64,000 nt of DNA from Tamarix chinensis (taxonomy: Eukaryota > Streptophyta > Magnoliopsida > Caryophyllales > Tamaricaceae). The notes under the pieces are model-generated. The model saw nothing but the letters and a program-made list of their open reading frames with translations. It was not told the DNA's origin and did not search any database. Positions 49,068-61,730 of the stretch are shown in pieces. A program made the position numbers and the translations under genes. How positions within the stretch are numbered: the first letter of the stretch is position 1; the number at the start of each line of letters is the position of its first letter. Location of the stretch: NCBI GenBank assembly GCA_030549775.1, contig CM060175.1, positions 46,931,915-46,995,914 on the forward strand. Direction: 5' to 3'.

Positions 49068-52000
49068 GTAATTATTTCAAATCTTTTTCAATTAACGTTC
49101 ATCTATTATGCATTTTTCTGTCAATTAGTTTTTTTCCCCTTCTCTCTCTCTCTCTCTCTCTCTCTCTTCATTTCATCTAGTGTAGTAGTAAGTAACTCGC
49201 TATTAATCTGCCGATAGAGTTGTGCTATTTTTTTGAAACATAGTACTGGATAAGATGATTTATCAAAATTAGAGGCGTTTAGGATGAATTACTTGTAGCG
49301 GTACTGGTATAGGCAGTAGAATAACCACAACCAGCGCCTCGCGCCCACCGTATTACAAGGGAGGGAAGAAGAGTTTTAGGGTTGGATCGACGAAGAAATG
49401 GGCTCATAATAATGATGCACATTTGGGAATTCGGGAAAGCTTGTCCGCAGCTTAGCTTCTTTTACTTTTTCTTTGTCATGCGTGCTCCTGCTTTACTCTT
49501 TTACCCGTAGTGCTGTTTGTACTACTATACTCTTTCCAAAGCTTACCCACCGGGTAGTTAGGGAAGGTGGGTGGCGAATGGCTGGCATGGATGTGGATTA
49601 TGGAATCGGGTGCTATTTGTTATGCGCAACTTCTGAATTTTTCTTTCCGTTTTGTCGGCATGTGTGAACTATAAAAAATGAAAAAGCTGGATAAAGACAA
49701 TGCTTCAACATCATCATTATTTAGCGTACGATTTATGAAATATTGTTTAATGTGCTAATAGAGTATATTTCAGACTAGCTTTTTAGCTTCTTAATTTCTT
49801 ATTATTGATCGAGAGGAAAAGTATCACCAAACATTTAAGTTTTACACAAAGTTCTTATTTAAACATCCCATTAAGGTACCAGGAAAAAAGCTTTTGTTCA
49901 GGTTGGTGGCCCCATGTCAAAATTAAAAATTAGTCCCAAATATTATAAAATGGCTATCATATAAATATACCAAAAGTTGCTTGTTCCGAAAAAAATTAAG
50001 AATTATCGTATCAGAATAGGACATCTATAGTATAATTATAGCGTATCTTCCTTGCTCTGAAAAAGGAAAATTGAGAAGTTCAATAGCTAGGTTTTGGAAA
50101 TCTTTTTTCCACTTAATAAGAATGAACTAATGATGTGCTGATTTTGGGTCCTGATATCTTCAGCAATGTTTAGGCTCCTTTGATTTACACTTTTGTATGT
50201 TAGAATTTAAATAGACAAATAAAAATAGAGGGTCTTTAAAAGATGGGGTCCTAGGCAGCTGCACTTGGCCTTCGATGGCCCTGGTTTTGTTTGATACGTC
50301 AAAAGTTAGCTTATAAACTTCTGACTGGTCAATAAGCTTAGATGAAAATCATTTGGTAATTCGTTTTGATATAAGTTAGCTTTGTGGAGCTCAATAAATT
50401 ACCTTCTAGTTTATCATAAGCGAGTTTCCTGTAATTTTTTTCACTCTATAGTAAAGGTTAGTTTGTTGATGTAAATGTATCCTTTAATGTCCTTTATAAC
50501 TTCAGGATATTTTCTACCATGTGCACTGTGTAACTGTGTTATCGCATAATTACATTTTACGCATAGATCTTTTATTGATGTCTTATACCCCTATATTAGT
50601 GATTTAATGCATCATATGCACTTCTGTGTAATTTTCCTAGCGGTGGAAAATACTGCTCTTTTATCTTACCTTTTCTTCTTACTCTTTTTTTATCCATCTT
50701 TTTTTTTCTCGATTCATTATCCTTGTTCTTTTATCTAAACTACAAAATGATAATAATAATCTTTACCCAAAAGTTTTCATGGATGGTACGGAACAAACAC
50801 TAACATTCTCTCTTCTCTCTTCTCTCTTTTTCTACTATTAGATTTTACTGCTATATTGGTAAATTACATTTTTTTCCTCTTTTCCCTTCTTATACCCCTT
50901 TTTGTCACTTTGTTGTTTCCATGAAAATGCCCAGCCTGATCGATTCATCTTTATCCCCTTTGTTCATGAAAATGCTGAGTCCTGAATGCCTGAAAAATTG
51001 TTCATCTTAATTCTCCTAACCTTAAGGAACAAAAGTAAACATCATTACAAAAAAAAAAAAAAAAAATCTCAGCCCCTTTACCATTGTGGCTACTGCAGTA
51101 ACTGCACAGACCTATGCCATCCTCCTTCCTCCTTTCAAAGTAATCAACCTTCAATGTGAGATCCTTGTCGTCGTTTTCTCCTCTGTCCCCTCCTCCTCCG
51201 CCTCCTTCTCCTTCCATTCATCAACCTTTATTCAGTTAAACTCACTTTTATGCAATCAAATCCACATTCATACAATTACACCAACATCTATCCATTTTAA
51301 GCCAAAATTGAAATGGTAGTTAATTTTGGTATCGGCTTGCTTTGGTGTCTAATGGGACATTAATGTTGGATTTGGTTGCTAATATCAATTTTGATGTAGG
51401 CTGGGCCTAATGGCTAAGGGTTTAGTGATTGAGAGGCCTAGTATGAAATTGGTGACTTTCATAGTCCACCACTTTATTCTTTGATGCCACTTCGTTGCAT
51501 AACATGAAAATGGTATTTTTATGGACAATCATCGTGTTTAGCAGTGTTAATAATTTTTTTTGTTTTCCATTTCTCAAATTGTTAGAGTTGATTATTTTCA
51601 ACATTTATTTATAGAGAATTTAGGAAGATCAAGATGGATTGTTATTGATTTATTTCTTTCTAGAAATGCGCGTTACTATTTGAGGGAGGAAAATGCTATG
51701 GTAAACTAAAGAAGTAGAAGGAGAAAGTTAAACAGAGAAGAACAGAAAATATATCAGTATCCTATCATATTTATCTATAGCTATATCCTGTTGATCCACC
51801 AAATGTTTATATCTAGTAAACCAGTTTGGATATCAAATATATCCAAAATTATCTGACTTCAAAATAAGAAGTATAACAATAAATAACCTTTAAAAATTTA
51901 TTATGATTCATATAATATTTTCTAAATATTGTACTCCGTTTTTTTAAAAAGGAAGTTATTTTAATAATTTGTACATTTTTTAAGGAATTAATAAAAATAG

Positions 52001-55000
52001 TCTTAAAATTTCACTTACACTCTTCATTGAAAAACAACAAAATATTCAATGCATAGATAATGGAAGGAAAAAAAATAATTGACAAAAGTAAAATGTAGGT
52101 TTTCACTTTTCTAAAGTAACATTGTTTTTATACAAAAGTTCAGTGCTAGATTATTTATTTATTTATTTTTGATATGGAAGGGAGTACAATACATTCATTG
52201 TGCTCCAAATATAGTATGATTTATAATCCTATATCAACAATACACCCCGCTTCAAATTCAGTATAATATGCTTCAAATATAGCATAATATACTTAATTAA
52301 AGACAGTTATTTCTAGTTCCTCCTTTATTTACCGAATATTAGACCAGCATAATCTAGGGGAAAACCCGACTGTGTATCCGGTTCAGTTAAAATTAGAGCA
52401 GATATCCGGATTTCCAATTTTGATTTTTCAGATGTTAGAAATTGGTTGTTTTGCATAGCCCTACGACAGTAAAAAACAAAGTTATGGTATATATGTATAT
52501 GTTGTAATTCCGTTTTAATACAAGGTTTATGATTAATCTATAATACTTTTAGTTAAACAATTAGTTTTTACAAATACTTTATAAGAGCTAGGTTATCAAT
52601 TTTCAGCTATGAGTTTTATGCCTTTGGTTAAAACTAGTTTTTCATCATTCACCTAGATTGTTGACTATTCTCTTTGTATCAAAAAATAAATCATTCTATG
52701 ACTAATTTTTTATATCCAAAAGAAAATCATTTTAGAAATGTTAAACCTACTTTTTACTTTTACCATCACCTTTTTTCTTTCATTACCTATGTATTAAGTG
52801 TTTTGCTATGTTTTAATGAAAGTTGTTGGGGAAATTTTAAGACTACATTTATTAGTTCTTAAAAAAAATATTTAAATTGTTCAAATGACTTATTTTGTAA
52901 TACAAGTGGAGTGTAAGTTAGTATATGAACTAGTACTAAGGAGATCCATATATCTAGGGCTAAATTTTAAGCGAGTCAAATATCATGTTTTCTTTTCTTC
53001 TATTATTCATTTATGATTGTATTTCCAATCCACATTTTATTATGGGGAAAGAAGTCTCAGAAAGACTAAAAATGACAAATAGTCAACTGGAAAGAATACT
53101 TCCACTCACAAACTAACGACCTGGTTTTTTAAGTGGTCCCATTAAAAATAAAAAATTGTTTATGATGACTTTGGAAGTAGAAGGTCCTTTATGAATAATG
53201 GTTTATTTTAACTTGTAACTTTCATAATGAAAACTTGGTAAATATTTTAATATCATTATTATTGACAGTTTGGTATCAATTGTCACGGAAATGGGAATAG
53301 AAATGTACTTCTAATCTGCAAAAAAAGTATATATATCAAAACTGAACCGTGGAACAAAATTTTCCCACCTAAATTGTTACCTCCGCTAAATTATTATTCA
53401 ATTCTCATAAATTAGTACTATTAGAAAACATTACAGGTTTAATTTTTCAATGACTAATTTTTTTTTATAACTAAGACAAGACAAAGGAAATGCTAATATC
53501 CTAATTTGATTCTGATCTAGAAAAAGATTACTGGAAGAGCAAATGTAGCTGTGTGTGGAACCTAGCATATGTTGGCACTGGAAGAGTATACGAAGCTGCG
53601 TGTGGAACCTAGTATATGTTGGTACTTAATTGTCAAGTACTCCTACTACTGACTGTTCATGTGTGTGTGAGAGAGAGTGTGCCAAAGAACACATCAAAAG
53701 TATGAACAACATCAGGAGAATGAACTAAAAAAACAATAATATTTTAAATGTATATTTTATTATTTTTGAATTTCTTTGAACTTTTTTAACAAAAGCAACG
53801 TTAAATTCTTCAAAAATTCCAAACACAATCTAAAAAAGTAATAAAATAATCTTCAAAATATTTAGATTTCTTCAACTTATCTTTAAAAAAAATACTCTAT
53901 TATTTTTATTATTATTTTAATCATAAGAAAAAAAGCATTAATAAGATGGTTCTAACATAGAACAAAAAATTAAAATACATAGCACCTAAATGAAATTGCT
54001 TAAAAACATGATACCTAAGTAGAAACATGCTAAAAGCCATGATACCTAAGTAGAATTTATCCTATCTTATATTCTATTTCATCCCTATGAAAATAAATAT
54101 TCTTAAAAGTATCCATTAATAACAAAAATATATATTTTTGTCTTATGTTTGCTTTACATTATAGTTAATATCCCATTACAAGATGAGGATTTATGAAATG
54201 TTTAAGTTACATTTTTATTATTCCAATATGGATTGTAGTTGATCATTTATGTATTTATCTGATTACTAAATGTGACATTATGTTAATCTTTTTAGATAAT
54301 TAAAAGGTGGGAACCAAAGGACTAAGCTTTAGTGTCATTGGCACCTCCACCTTTACTACCATTTATGAAGTTGAATGACCTATTAGAAATGGTCTAAAGC
54401 GCACTTAGGTGATAAGGGTCCTAGGCACAAGGCCAAGGCGTGCGCTTAGGCAAAGTAAGGTACTAATATTACCGGTTTAATATTACTTTTTTATCTTCCT
54501 AAAACATATAATCTTTTATCTTCAATATCATGTCAATTGGTCATCCCATGACCATTTTTCCTGCCCCTTTCCTTCCTAATATGAGAATTAATTATTGTAT
54601 TTAAGAAAATAAAACCCAAAAATACCTAATCAAAGTTTTTTTTTCTCTACACTAAATCTATTTCTTTTCTTTCCCATTTAAAATTACATTTATTGATCCT
54701 CCTATGACCTTTTCCGTTTAGAATAAAATTAAAACTTAAAAGTAGCCAATTTTTAGTAAGACACGTGCCCGAGAGTCTTGCACACCTTAATGTCGCAGTG
54801 CACCTTGCCAATGTTGTCTCCCCTAGGATGAAAAAAGCCTTAAATCCTTGTGTTTTATGTCTTAGCACCTTTGGTGCGCCTTTGTAATCAGTGTGACATG
54901 ATACTATTATACCATTATCCCTTATAAGTACTTGGATATTTGTCATCATTCCAATGTTCTTTTGTGATGCAATATAAATGATTTCTGTTCTTTGCACAGG

Positions 55001-58000
55001 AACATTACTAGTTTGAAATCAAATTAAAAAAAGACATGTAACAACATTGAAATCATGAAAGAATTATATATCTATCGATGCTATAATTCGTCAATAGTAA
55101 GAAGTTTTCTCAGAATTTATACTTTCTTTATAATGTTATTTATATTTTTCCTCCTTTTCTACCTTTTCTTTTATTTCATACGCTTTTGAATGTATTTGGG
55201 CTCCACTATCTTAATGTTTAATATTTTATTTAATTATGATGTTGGGTACCTATCATATATTAGAGTTATATTTCTACATTTGAAATAGAAATAAGTAAGT
55301 TCGATATAAATAAATTTTATAATATAACCATCATTAAAATCCAACAATTGATCTGCAAAAGAAATAAAATAAAATGAGTGACTCCAATAATGTATTAGTA
55401 TATGTATGAATAAAATATTTGAACTTAAAAAATAATTTTATATAATTCTTTGGCTAAATTACACTAAGGTACTATGTGTTCCAAAAAATTCCACTTATGT
55501 GTTTCAATTAATTTTTACTTTAGTGATATCCTATTAATATTTTTTATGTTGAACCACTAAAATGATAAAAATTATAGTCTTGCACAAATTTTTAAGATAA
55601 ATTGAATTATTTGAATCATTTGAAAGTATTTTTATATACTTTTTGGAATTTTTTATAATTTTTTTAAAAAGAAATAAGACTAAACCTTACGAAATTTAAA
55701 AATAATTATAGAAAGATCCATAAATAACCAAATGATTTAAAAAATTTCATTTAGCATAAAATAATTATGTTATTATAAGTTTTATTATTTTAATAATCTA
55801 AAACTAAAACGGTAAGGAATATTGTAACATATATACCCTTGTGTTTAAGGGAAATTACATGGTATGGGCAAAAGTCCTTTTTTTTTGCACCAAATGCCGG
55901 TGTCTTCACTTTTGTTAGTACATTGTGCCCTTCCATCCGAAATTATGTATTTTTTGCTAACGTGATAGTTTATTTAAAAGAATTTTGCTCTAAAGTGACA
56001 TAAATATCCCTGTATAATTCTTGCTTATAGCTTTTTTTTAATTAAAAAAAATTAAATCAAAGAAAAGATTATTACTAATCTAAAATAGTGCAATTCATTT
56101 AAAAAAAAATTAATTAAAAAATACAATATATTTGATACTATGAAAAAGAAAAACCATTTTTATTTAAAAAAATTATTATTTTTCCCCTTAAGTCTAGTTT
56201 TTCAATGATTTCAGTTCTTTCTTCTTCAAATATATCTAGATTTTTTTTGCATAATTGCTTTTTTTTATTTATAAAAATTGATATTTAAAAAAAAAACTTC
56301 AAGTTTTTATTTTCAAATTCAGACTTTTGTAAAAGGTCAATAATTTATTAAAATTATGAAAAAAATTCCTATTGTTTCATCAAAAAAATATAAAATTTTG
56401 ATTTTCCCAAGAAATATTTAAATGTGAAATAAAACTGAAATTTAGAAATTATTGATTTTCAAAAAGCCAATTGTTTTCATAGATTTTAGCCACTCATTGC
56501 ATTGGATGCCCTTTTTTAGCACAAAACCCTATCCTATATCTCCTTCATCTTCACACCACCCTTTCTCCTTCCTCTCCCTTCTAATATTTTCCATTTTCAT
56601 CTCATTGTTCCTTCTTCTTCATCTTTTCTTTATTTCCTTGAACTTCCCGTATGACCGATCCCTTATACAGTTCAATTGGTATGGGGATGTCTTTGTTGGT
56701 GAGAGATTTTATATATACTGATTATTTTGGTGGTCAAGTGGTGTGAGATATGGTCGATGTTGGTGGATATGGTGGTTTGCGGTGATATTGGTTGATTTAA
56801 GTGAAATGCAGTCTGTGGTGAGAGATCTGGTGAATAGCAGATATTTTCAGCCAATTTAATTTAGGATGTAGTCGGTGGTGATGTTTTGGCAATGGTTGCA
56901 GAGGTAGTTTTATTTCTTTTTGAAAAAATGATGTGAGGTGAATATGTGGATAAACTAACTAGGCTAGTATTTATCTATACTAAAATTGTTCCTCCAATAA
57001 ATATAATTCTTTTAAGATTTATTAATTTTATTGTGTGTATATATATATATATATATATTTGTGAAAAGAAAATGTCAGCAAATATGAAGATGCTATTTTT
57101 CCCTAGTTTCTGGCACTTCATTTAACTCAGGCATGCTGCGTTTATTTTATTTTATTTTATTTTATTATTATTACATGGCAGTGGGGAGTGGAGATGAATG
57201 ATGATTAAAGGATAGTGATGGTGGCGAGCCAGCAATGTGGAGAAGGTAAGAGGTTGAGACGGCCTGGGACTGGGAGGAGGCAGGAGGGTGGAGACAGGGA
57301 GAATGGAGTGAGAGGAGATAGGGTGCAGTAAACAATATTTTTTTTCCCAAAAAATTATCGCTAATCTGCTCTGCGAATGCACCTTACAAAATACTCAGGT
57401 ATAATTTATGCCTTAGCGGGGTCAAATTCTAGTCACCCACAATGCAGCCTTACACTAATACTACTTAAAGTAGTGGTCACAAACGTCGCTTTTGTTTCTA
57501 TTAATGAGAAACAAGAAAATATTATAGCCCTAACCTCGTCGTGCATCTTGTCCCATGCTTACCATTTTGCCCCTATCGTTGGTCAATGTCAGCAAGCCAT
57601 CAAGCACTAGCGTGCCCAAAGCCTTTGCAAACCTACAAGTATAAAGAATGCGGTGAGCTCCTGCCTCTATTTTTTTTTTCTGGTGGAGTGCCGGAGAAGG
57701 ATAGGGCAAGAAGGGAAGCAGGGAGAGGAAAGGGAGAGGGATACAAGGAGAAGGCTGTTGGGGGAATGCAGTTGCCAGTGCGTGACATGGCTTTAGAGTT
57801 TGGGTGATATTTTTTTAAGGGACGGATTGCACTTGGGGTTTAGAATGCTTATGATTTAATGTAACAATAAAATAAGATATTTCATTATTGAATCCATCCA
57901 TATCCTTGGATCCTAGGCCAAAATCTATATGTGCAAGGTGATGCATGCATCTGTTGTTTCCTCGTCTGTGTTATATCACTGTTTATGTGCACCCTGGTTT

Positions 58001-58430
58001 GCTCCTGCCTGATCATTCAATCACACATTGTAAAAAGGCGAAAATTGATGTCATTATTTGTTATACTGAGCTGAACCCTCATTCTTTGCAGCTTTCAAAA
58101 AGCAGAAGGGGAAATTCAACAAGATCTGAGGATAGAACGAGTAAAATGCGGGGCAGAGATTGTGAGCTCATGGGTCTAACATGGCTCCTTGCGCAGAACA
58201 AAACTGCGTACATGCATACCGTAACATCCGTCTTAAGAGCGATTATGATGAGCAAGGAGGGCTCGGATCCAAGGTCATGTAGTCTGAATAGTGATGGGAT
58301 GCCATTGGCCGTTGATTCTTCAGAAATCTCCAGTCAATCTTCATCAACCAAGCTTCAACATTTTCTGCGTCTCTGCTTGCTTTCCCTACCTGTACGTTTG
58401 CTTTTATGTTTTGTCCACCGAGTCTTTTAA
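48330..58430 (+). CDS. GPI-anchored SPARK-domain protein, At4g28100-like (join 48330..49067, 58092..58430)
   Basis: Two coding exons give 358 residues. Residues 1-24 are a hydrophobic signal peptide (LLFFLSLITLQPLL). A proline-rich stretch (28-56) precedes a cysteine-rich SPARK-type domain from about 63 to 310, with Cys at 63, 82, 102, 103, 149, 173, 178, 180, 189, 216, 237, 240, 270 and 309 (fourteen, an even number suited to disulfides). Recognisable blocks are RCCPVLAAWLYSAY, CDAVYCYCGIRLHPFNCPP, RDCELMGLTWLLA and SCSLNSDGMPLAVDS, which I recognise from the Arabidopsis At4g28100 group of uncharacterised GPI-anchored proteins. NES (70-72), NST (170-172) and NKT (282-284) are possible N-glycosylation sites. 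A Ser-rich segment (322-331) and a hydrophobic tail (334-358) fit a GPI signal. The role is unknown; extracellular face of the plasma membrane is inferred. The product is somewhat longer than the Arabidopsis protein as I remember it. Confidence 0.9.
49141..49166. repeat. (TC)n microsatellite in intron
   Basis: About thirteen uninterrupted TC units, 70 bases after the splice donor. Confidence 0.95.
53533..53626. repeat. Two tandem copies of a 47-bp unit in intron
   Basis: Units 53533-53579 and 53580-53626 share 'gtgtggaacctag' and 'tatgttgg', with several substitutions concentrated in the first half. Confidence 0.85.
54393..54890. mobile_element. Candidate non-autonomous DNA transposon (MITE-like)
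   Basis: The left end 'aaagcgcacttaggtg' and the right end 'gcacctttggtgcgccttt' form an imperfect terminal inverted repeat of about 20 bp. Internal 'cctaggcacaaggccaagg' has an inverted counterpart near 54800-54830. I find no clear target duplication, so the ends and class are uncertain. Confidence 0.35.
57038..57058. repeat. (TA)n microsatellite in intron
   Basis: About ten AT units. A TTTTA pentamer run follows at about 57139-57170. Confidence 0.9.
58092..58430 (+). other. Coding exon 2 (112 codons plus TAA)
   Basis: It begins CTTTCAAAA after TTTGCAG and continues exon 1 in phase 0. It encodes the end of the cysteine-rich domain (Cys 270 and 309), the conserved LNSDGMPLAVDS block, a serine-rich segment and the hydrophobic GPI-signal tail. 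The frame is open upstream of the acceptor to 57945; that extension has no resemblance and is intronic. Confidence 0.87.
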
Positions 58431-58607
58431 TTAGACCTTAGAATTAGGATCGTTGGTAATGGTGTAATTGTGTATTCGGGGTCTGGGTTGCTTAGGATGG
58501 ATGTAAGTTTCACCGCGTTGTTAGCTAGTATGTGAAATTGAAAACTGCCAAAATTCACAACTGTATGTCTGTCTGTAAGAAATTTACTTGAGTTTATTAT
58601 TTCATTT

Positions 58608-58613
58608 AATGAA
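58608..58613 (+). promoter_or_regulatory. Possible polyadenylation signal
   Basis: AATGAA, 178 bases after the stop codon, preceded by T/G-rich sequence ('ctgtatgtctgtctgtaag') that could serve as a far-upstream element. Plant signals are loose, so this is tentative. Confidence 0.35.
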
Positions 58614-58619
58614 AAATCA

Positions 58620-59575
58620 ATTACATATCATCTCATACTATTGATTTCTTCTACGCATTAGCTTTCTTCGAACCATAGTCCATATCTTCAGAAAGAGTGT
58701 TTGGTAAGTATCTTATTAACATATTATTTAATTCTAATGTCATTTGTTTTTATAAAATATTAAAACTATTTCCATTTTTATCATAACTATGTATATAGTA
58801 ATTACAAACTAATAAATTAATACTCAAGTATATGTTCAAAATATTAATATGTATCACTTCAAATTAAATATTTATTTATCAAACTGTATTTAGTCATGGC
58901 TTATTTCCCTATTTGACAAGTGAAATCAAAGTCCATTACTGTGACAATTAATTTGTTGAATGATTCCAAAGTGTTTTGTTAATATTTTACCTCCTGAATT
59001 TCTAATAAATACATAACGATAATGATGACGACAACAACATCAATACTAACAATATTGTTGATGATTGGAAAAAAAATAGCACTGAGTTGTTTGTGTAAGT
59101 GTACTCAGTCTTTTATTACAATGTAGTCGTTTGGGGTTCGAACTTTATATAGGACGTAACCTTTAAAAAATCAAGATTCATACTTATATAAATTTATATA
59201 TCACCAAATTCTTCACAATAGACTTTCAACATTGCCGCTCCCTATGACAATTTTCTCTCCGAACTCCAACAATTTGCCATCAACCATAATTAATCATTAC
59301 CACAACTCCAATTACATTAAATCTTCCATCAAAAGTCACCAATCATCTTATATATGCTTCCTCTCAGTAATATTTTCCTTCTTTTAGTCCCTAAGGGGTG
59401 CCTAAGAGGGGAGGAACCAATGGTATTTTATGGTATTACCAGACACCATAAAAATCATATTTAAATACAATTGTATGCCACAAATATCACTAATTTTTAT
59501 TTGGCCTAGTGGAAGGACACCATTGTATCCACAATCCATGGCCATCAATGGCACAACTCTAATACATTCATTTTA
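58620..59575. other. Intergenic DNA downstream of the gene
   Basis: AT-rich sequence with no ORF, RNA gene or repeat that I can support. Confidence 0.5.
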
Positions 59576-59945
59576 AGTACTTAAAAACTTTATTTTAGTA
59601 GAAGTGTATTAATAAAATAATGGTTGACACTCAATATTAGTATGGTCTCAACTACCATCCTTATGATAAATGCTAAAGCTAAAATGATTCAACTAAAAAA
59701 ATAGTAGTAAAAAGAAGAGACAATAATATGAATAAAGAGTTATGGATAATATAATATTCATATAAAAATACTAAACAAAATACAACTAGAAACATAATAA
59801 TCCAAATAAAATATGACAACAAAACAACAACCTCTAATGTAACACCAATTTGTCGTAACTCTAGGTCCCAAGAGCTCAAACACCTGTGATCACTCAAGAT
59901 ATCACTCCTTAAAGTCCTTCAACTAGTATATATTGTGCATGTACT
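59576..59945 (-). mobile_element. Decayed relic of a family-K-like LTR end
   Basis: Weak but ordered similarity to the LTR end at 23180-23600: 'tagtagaagtgtattaataaaat' against 'agcagaagtaattaaaatagt', then 'cactcaatattagtatgg' against 'cacttagtaccagacc', then 'aaatgctaaagctaaa' against 'aagtgctaaggctaaa'. It is too diverged for confident boundaries. Confidence 0.35.
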
Positions 59946-59950
59946 CATCG

Positions 59951-61730
59951 TGTAATACCCTATATTTGTAAGATTTATAAAATGGAAAAATTTGTGTTTT
60001 AATGAAATTTATATGATATTTATCTTAATTTAAAACTATAGTTTGGGTTTGTTTTAATAAGGAATTGGAAATGTTTGAAAAAAATTAATTTTCTTATCAT
60101 ACTAGTTGATTGGTTCTATGAACCGATTGACCAATCCATATCTTCAGCTAGGGTTTTGTTCAAAAAAAAAACAAATCAACTAATTTGGGAAGGCTAATCG
60201 ACTGGTCTGATGAAGTCAATTACTGATCTGTGGGGTTGACTGCTTTTTGAAGCTTGATTTTTCTGGAAAAATTCCTACATCAAAATGGAACTTTGATAAT
60301 CCGACTCCAAATTATTCCCAAGTAATCCTTAGCCCTTTTGATCATTTATCTAGTTTTAATTCTACCTTGAACATATTTGGGGGTTTGATTTTAACAAAAA
60401 AAAAAGGGGATGATGACCTCACTCTTTGTCTTCTTTTTCCTCTTCCCTCTACACGACTCTAGATCCTATGCTTCGATTCCATATTATCACTACATGGTTG
60501 TGATATTTACTTCCCACATCGATCTGTCATTTCCTTTATTGTGTTTAATCTTTTCTAGATGAACTTAACTTGCATTCTCTAGAAAAATCACAATTTGAGC
60601 TATAAAATAGAATCCAACATGTTCATGATAAATTTTTCTATTAAACTCATATTCAAATGGTAAAATTAGTTTTTTTGATTTTTTGCATACCCTCATTTGT
60701 TCCTTGATTGATTCATTGGCTATAAATAACCCTAATAATCTTTTTTCCTTACTTTTCTTTCAGCCATCAAAACACATGAGCTTTTCAACACTTGTGCTAA
60801 TTCTTCTCCACTAGAGCTTTCATTCTAATTTGATTTAATCTTTTGATCCTTTCTCTAGCTCCCTCTTGTTTTATTCTTAAGTGATAATGAGTTAGATTTA
60901 GGAAAAATTTGAGTTTGCATTTAGCCGATTCTTTCCCTATTTTCTTTTTGAGGTGGTAGGTTTATTTTCTTCCCTAATTTGATTTTCATGATTTGTAAAG
61001 ATTATTTGAATATTTTTAGTTTTAACGTCTTGTTTTTAAGGTTTTAGAAGTTGAAATCCTTCAACTTAGGGCTTTTTCCTCTTTGGTGGAAAGTTTTGCT
61101 AAGCCTCAAGTTAGTTATTATTACCTTTGAAATGTGGTATGAATAAGTATGTGAATTAGTGCACTCTGTAAAAATTATAATCTTTATATACATGTATGAG
61201 ATTTTTTTATTTTAATGATACATATTCAAATGCTTAAGATTTCTAAGAAGAGGGCTTGATTCAAGAGAAATAGGGTTGATTTCTTGTAAATGAAGCATGA
61301 TTCCGTATATAGGCATGTTTAATAATAATCTTATCGTATGACAATGTTATGTTTTGGATGTGGTAAGTTTTTATAGCTTTAATCATGTTAAAATGTTTGT
61401 TATGTGTTGTGTGGTAGAAAATCAATCAAATAGTTAAGCCAAATCGATCGACTGATCCTTATAACAGTTGACTAGTTGGACCAAATAGATCGATCAGGTT
61501 ATTTATGGTGACCTTGGTTTCTCTTTGATTGAATGCATCATCCAGTTTGTCAGAATCAATCAAATAGAATATTTTATTAGTCTGACCATACTGATCAATT
61601 GGTTCGAGGGAACTTTAGGGTTTGATTGTGCCAAACCGATTGATCGGCTAGCGTAAACTAATCGATTAGTTTAGCCGAACCATGCTGCTTTTATTTCTTT
61701 TGAACTCGACATGTTTTAAGAATTTATATC
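59951..61730 (+). mobile_element. Family-G LTR, 5' part, interrupted at 61731
   Basis: It begins TGTAATACCC with left flank CATCG (59946-59950). It carries a first CCAATCGA-type cluster (60100-60235), TATAAATA at 60721-60728 and a second cluster (61430-61675), as in the copy at 7472. It is cut by another family-G LTR at the position corresponding to about 9165 of that copy; the remaining 3' part would lie beyond the window. Confidence 0.7.
60721..60728 (+). promoter_or_regulatory. TATA box of family-G LTR
   Basis: TATAAATA in 'attggctataaataaccc', the context conserved in this family. Confidence 0.45.

Larger units (their letters stand above)
49068..58091 (+). other. Intron of 9024 bp in the SPARK-domain gene
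   Basis: It runs from GTAATT (donor) to TTTGCAG (acceptor), phase 0. It is AT-rich, with microsatellites, a short tandem duplication and one candidate DNA-transposon remnant, but none of the large LTRs seen outside. Short ORFs inside it (for example 51086-51319, 56452-56721, 57541-57807) show no domain and are taken as chance. A small unannotated gene cannot be excluded. Confidence 0.85.

Noticed and set aside
56452..57807. Short intronic ORFs of 60-89 residues
   Set aside because: No domain, no good promoter or splice context, and low-complexity composition.
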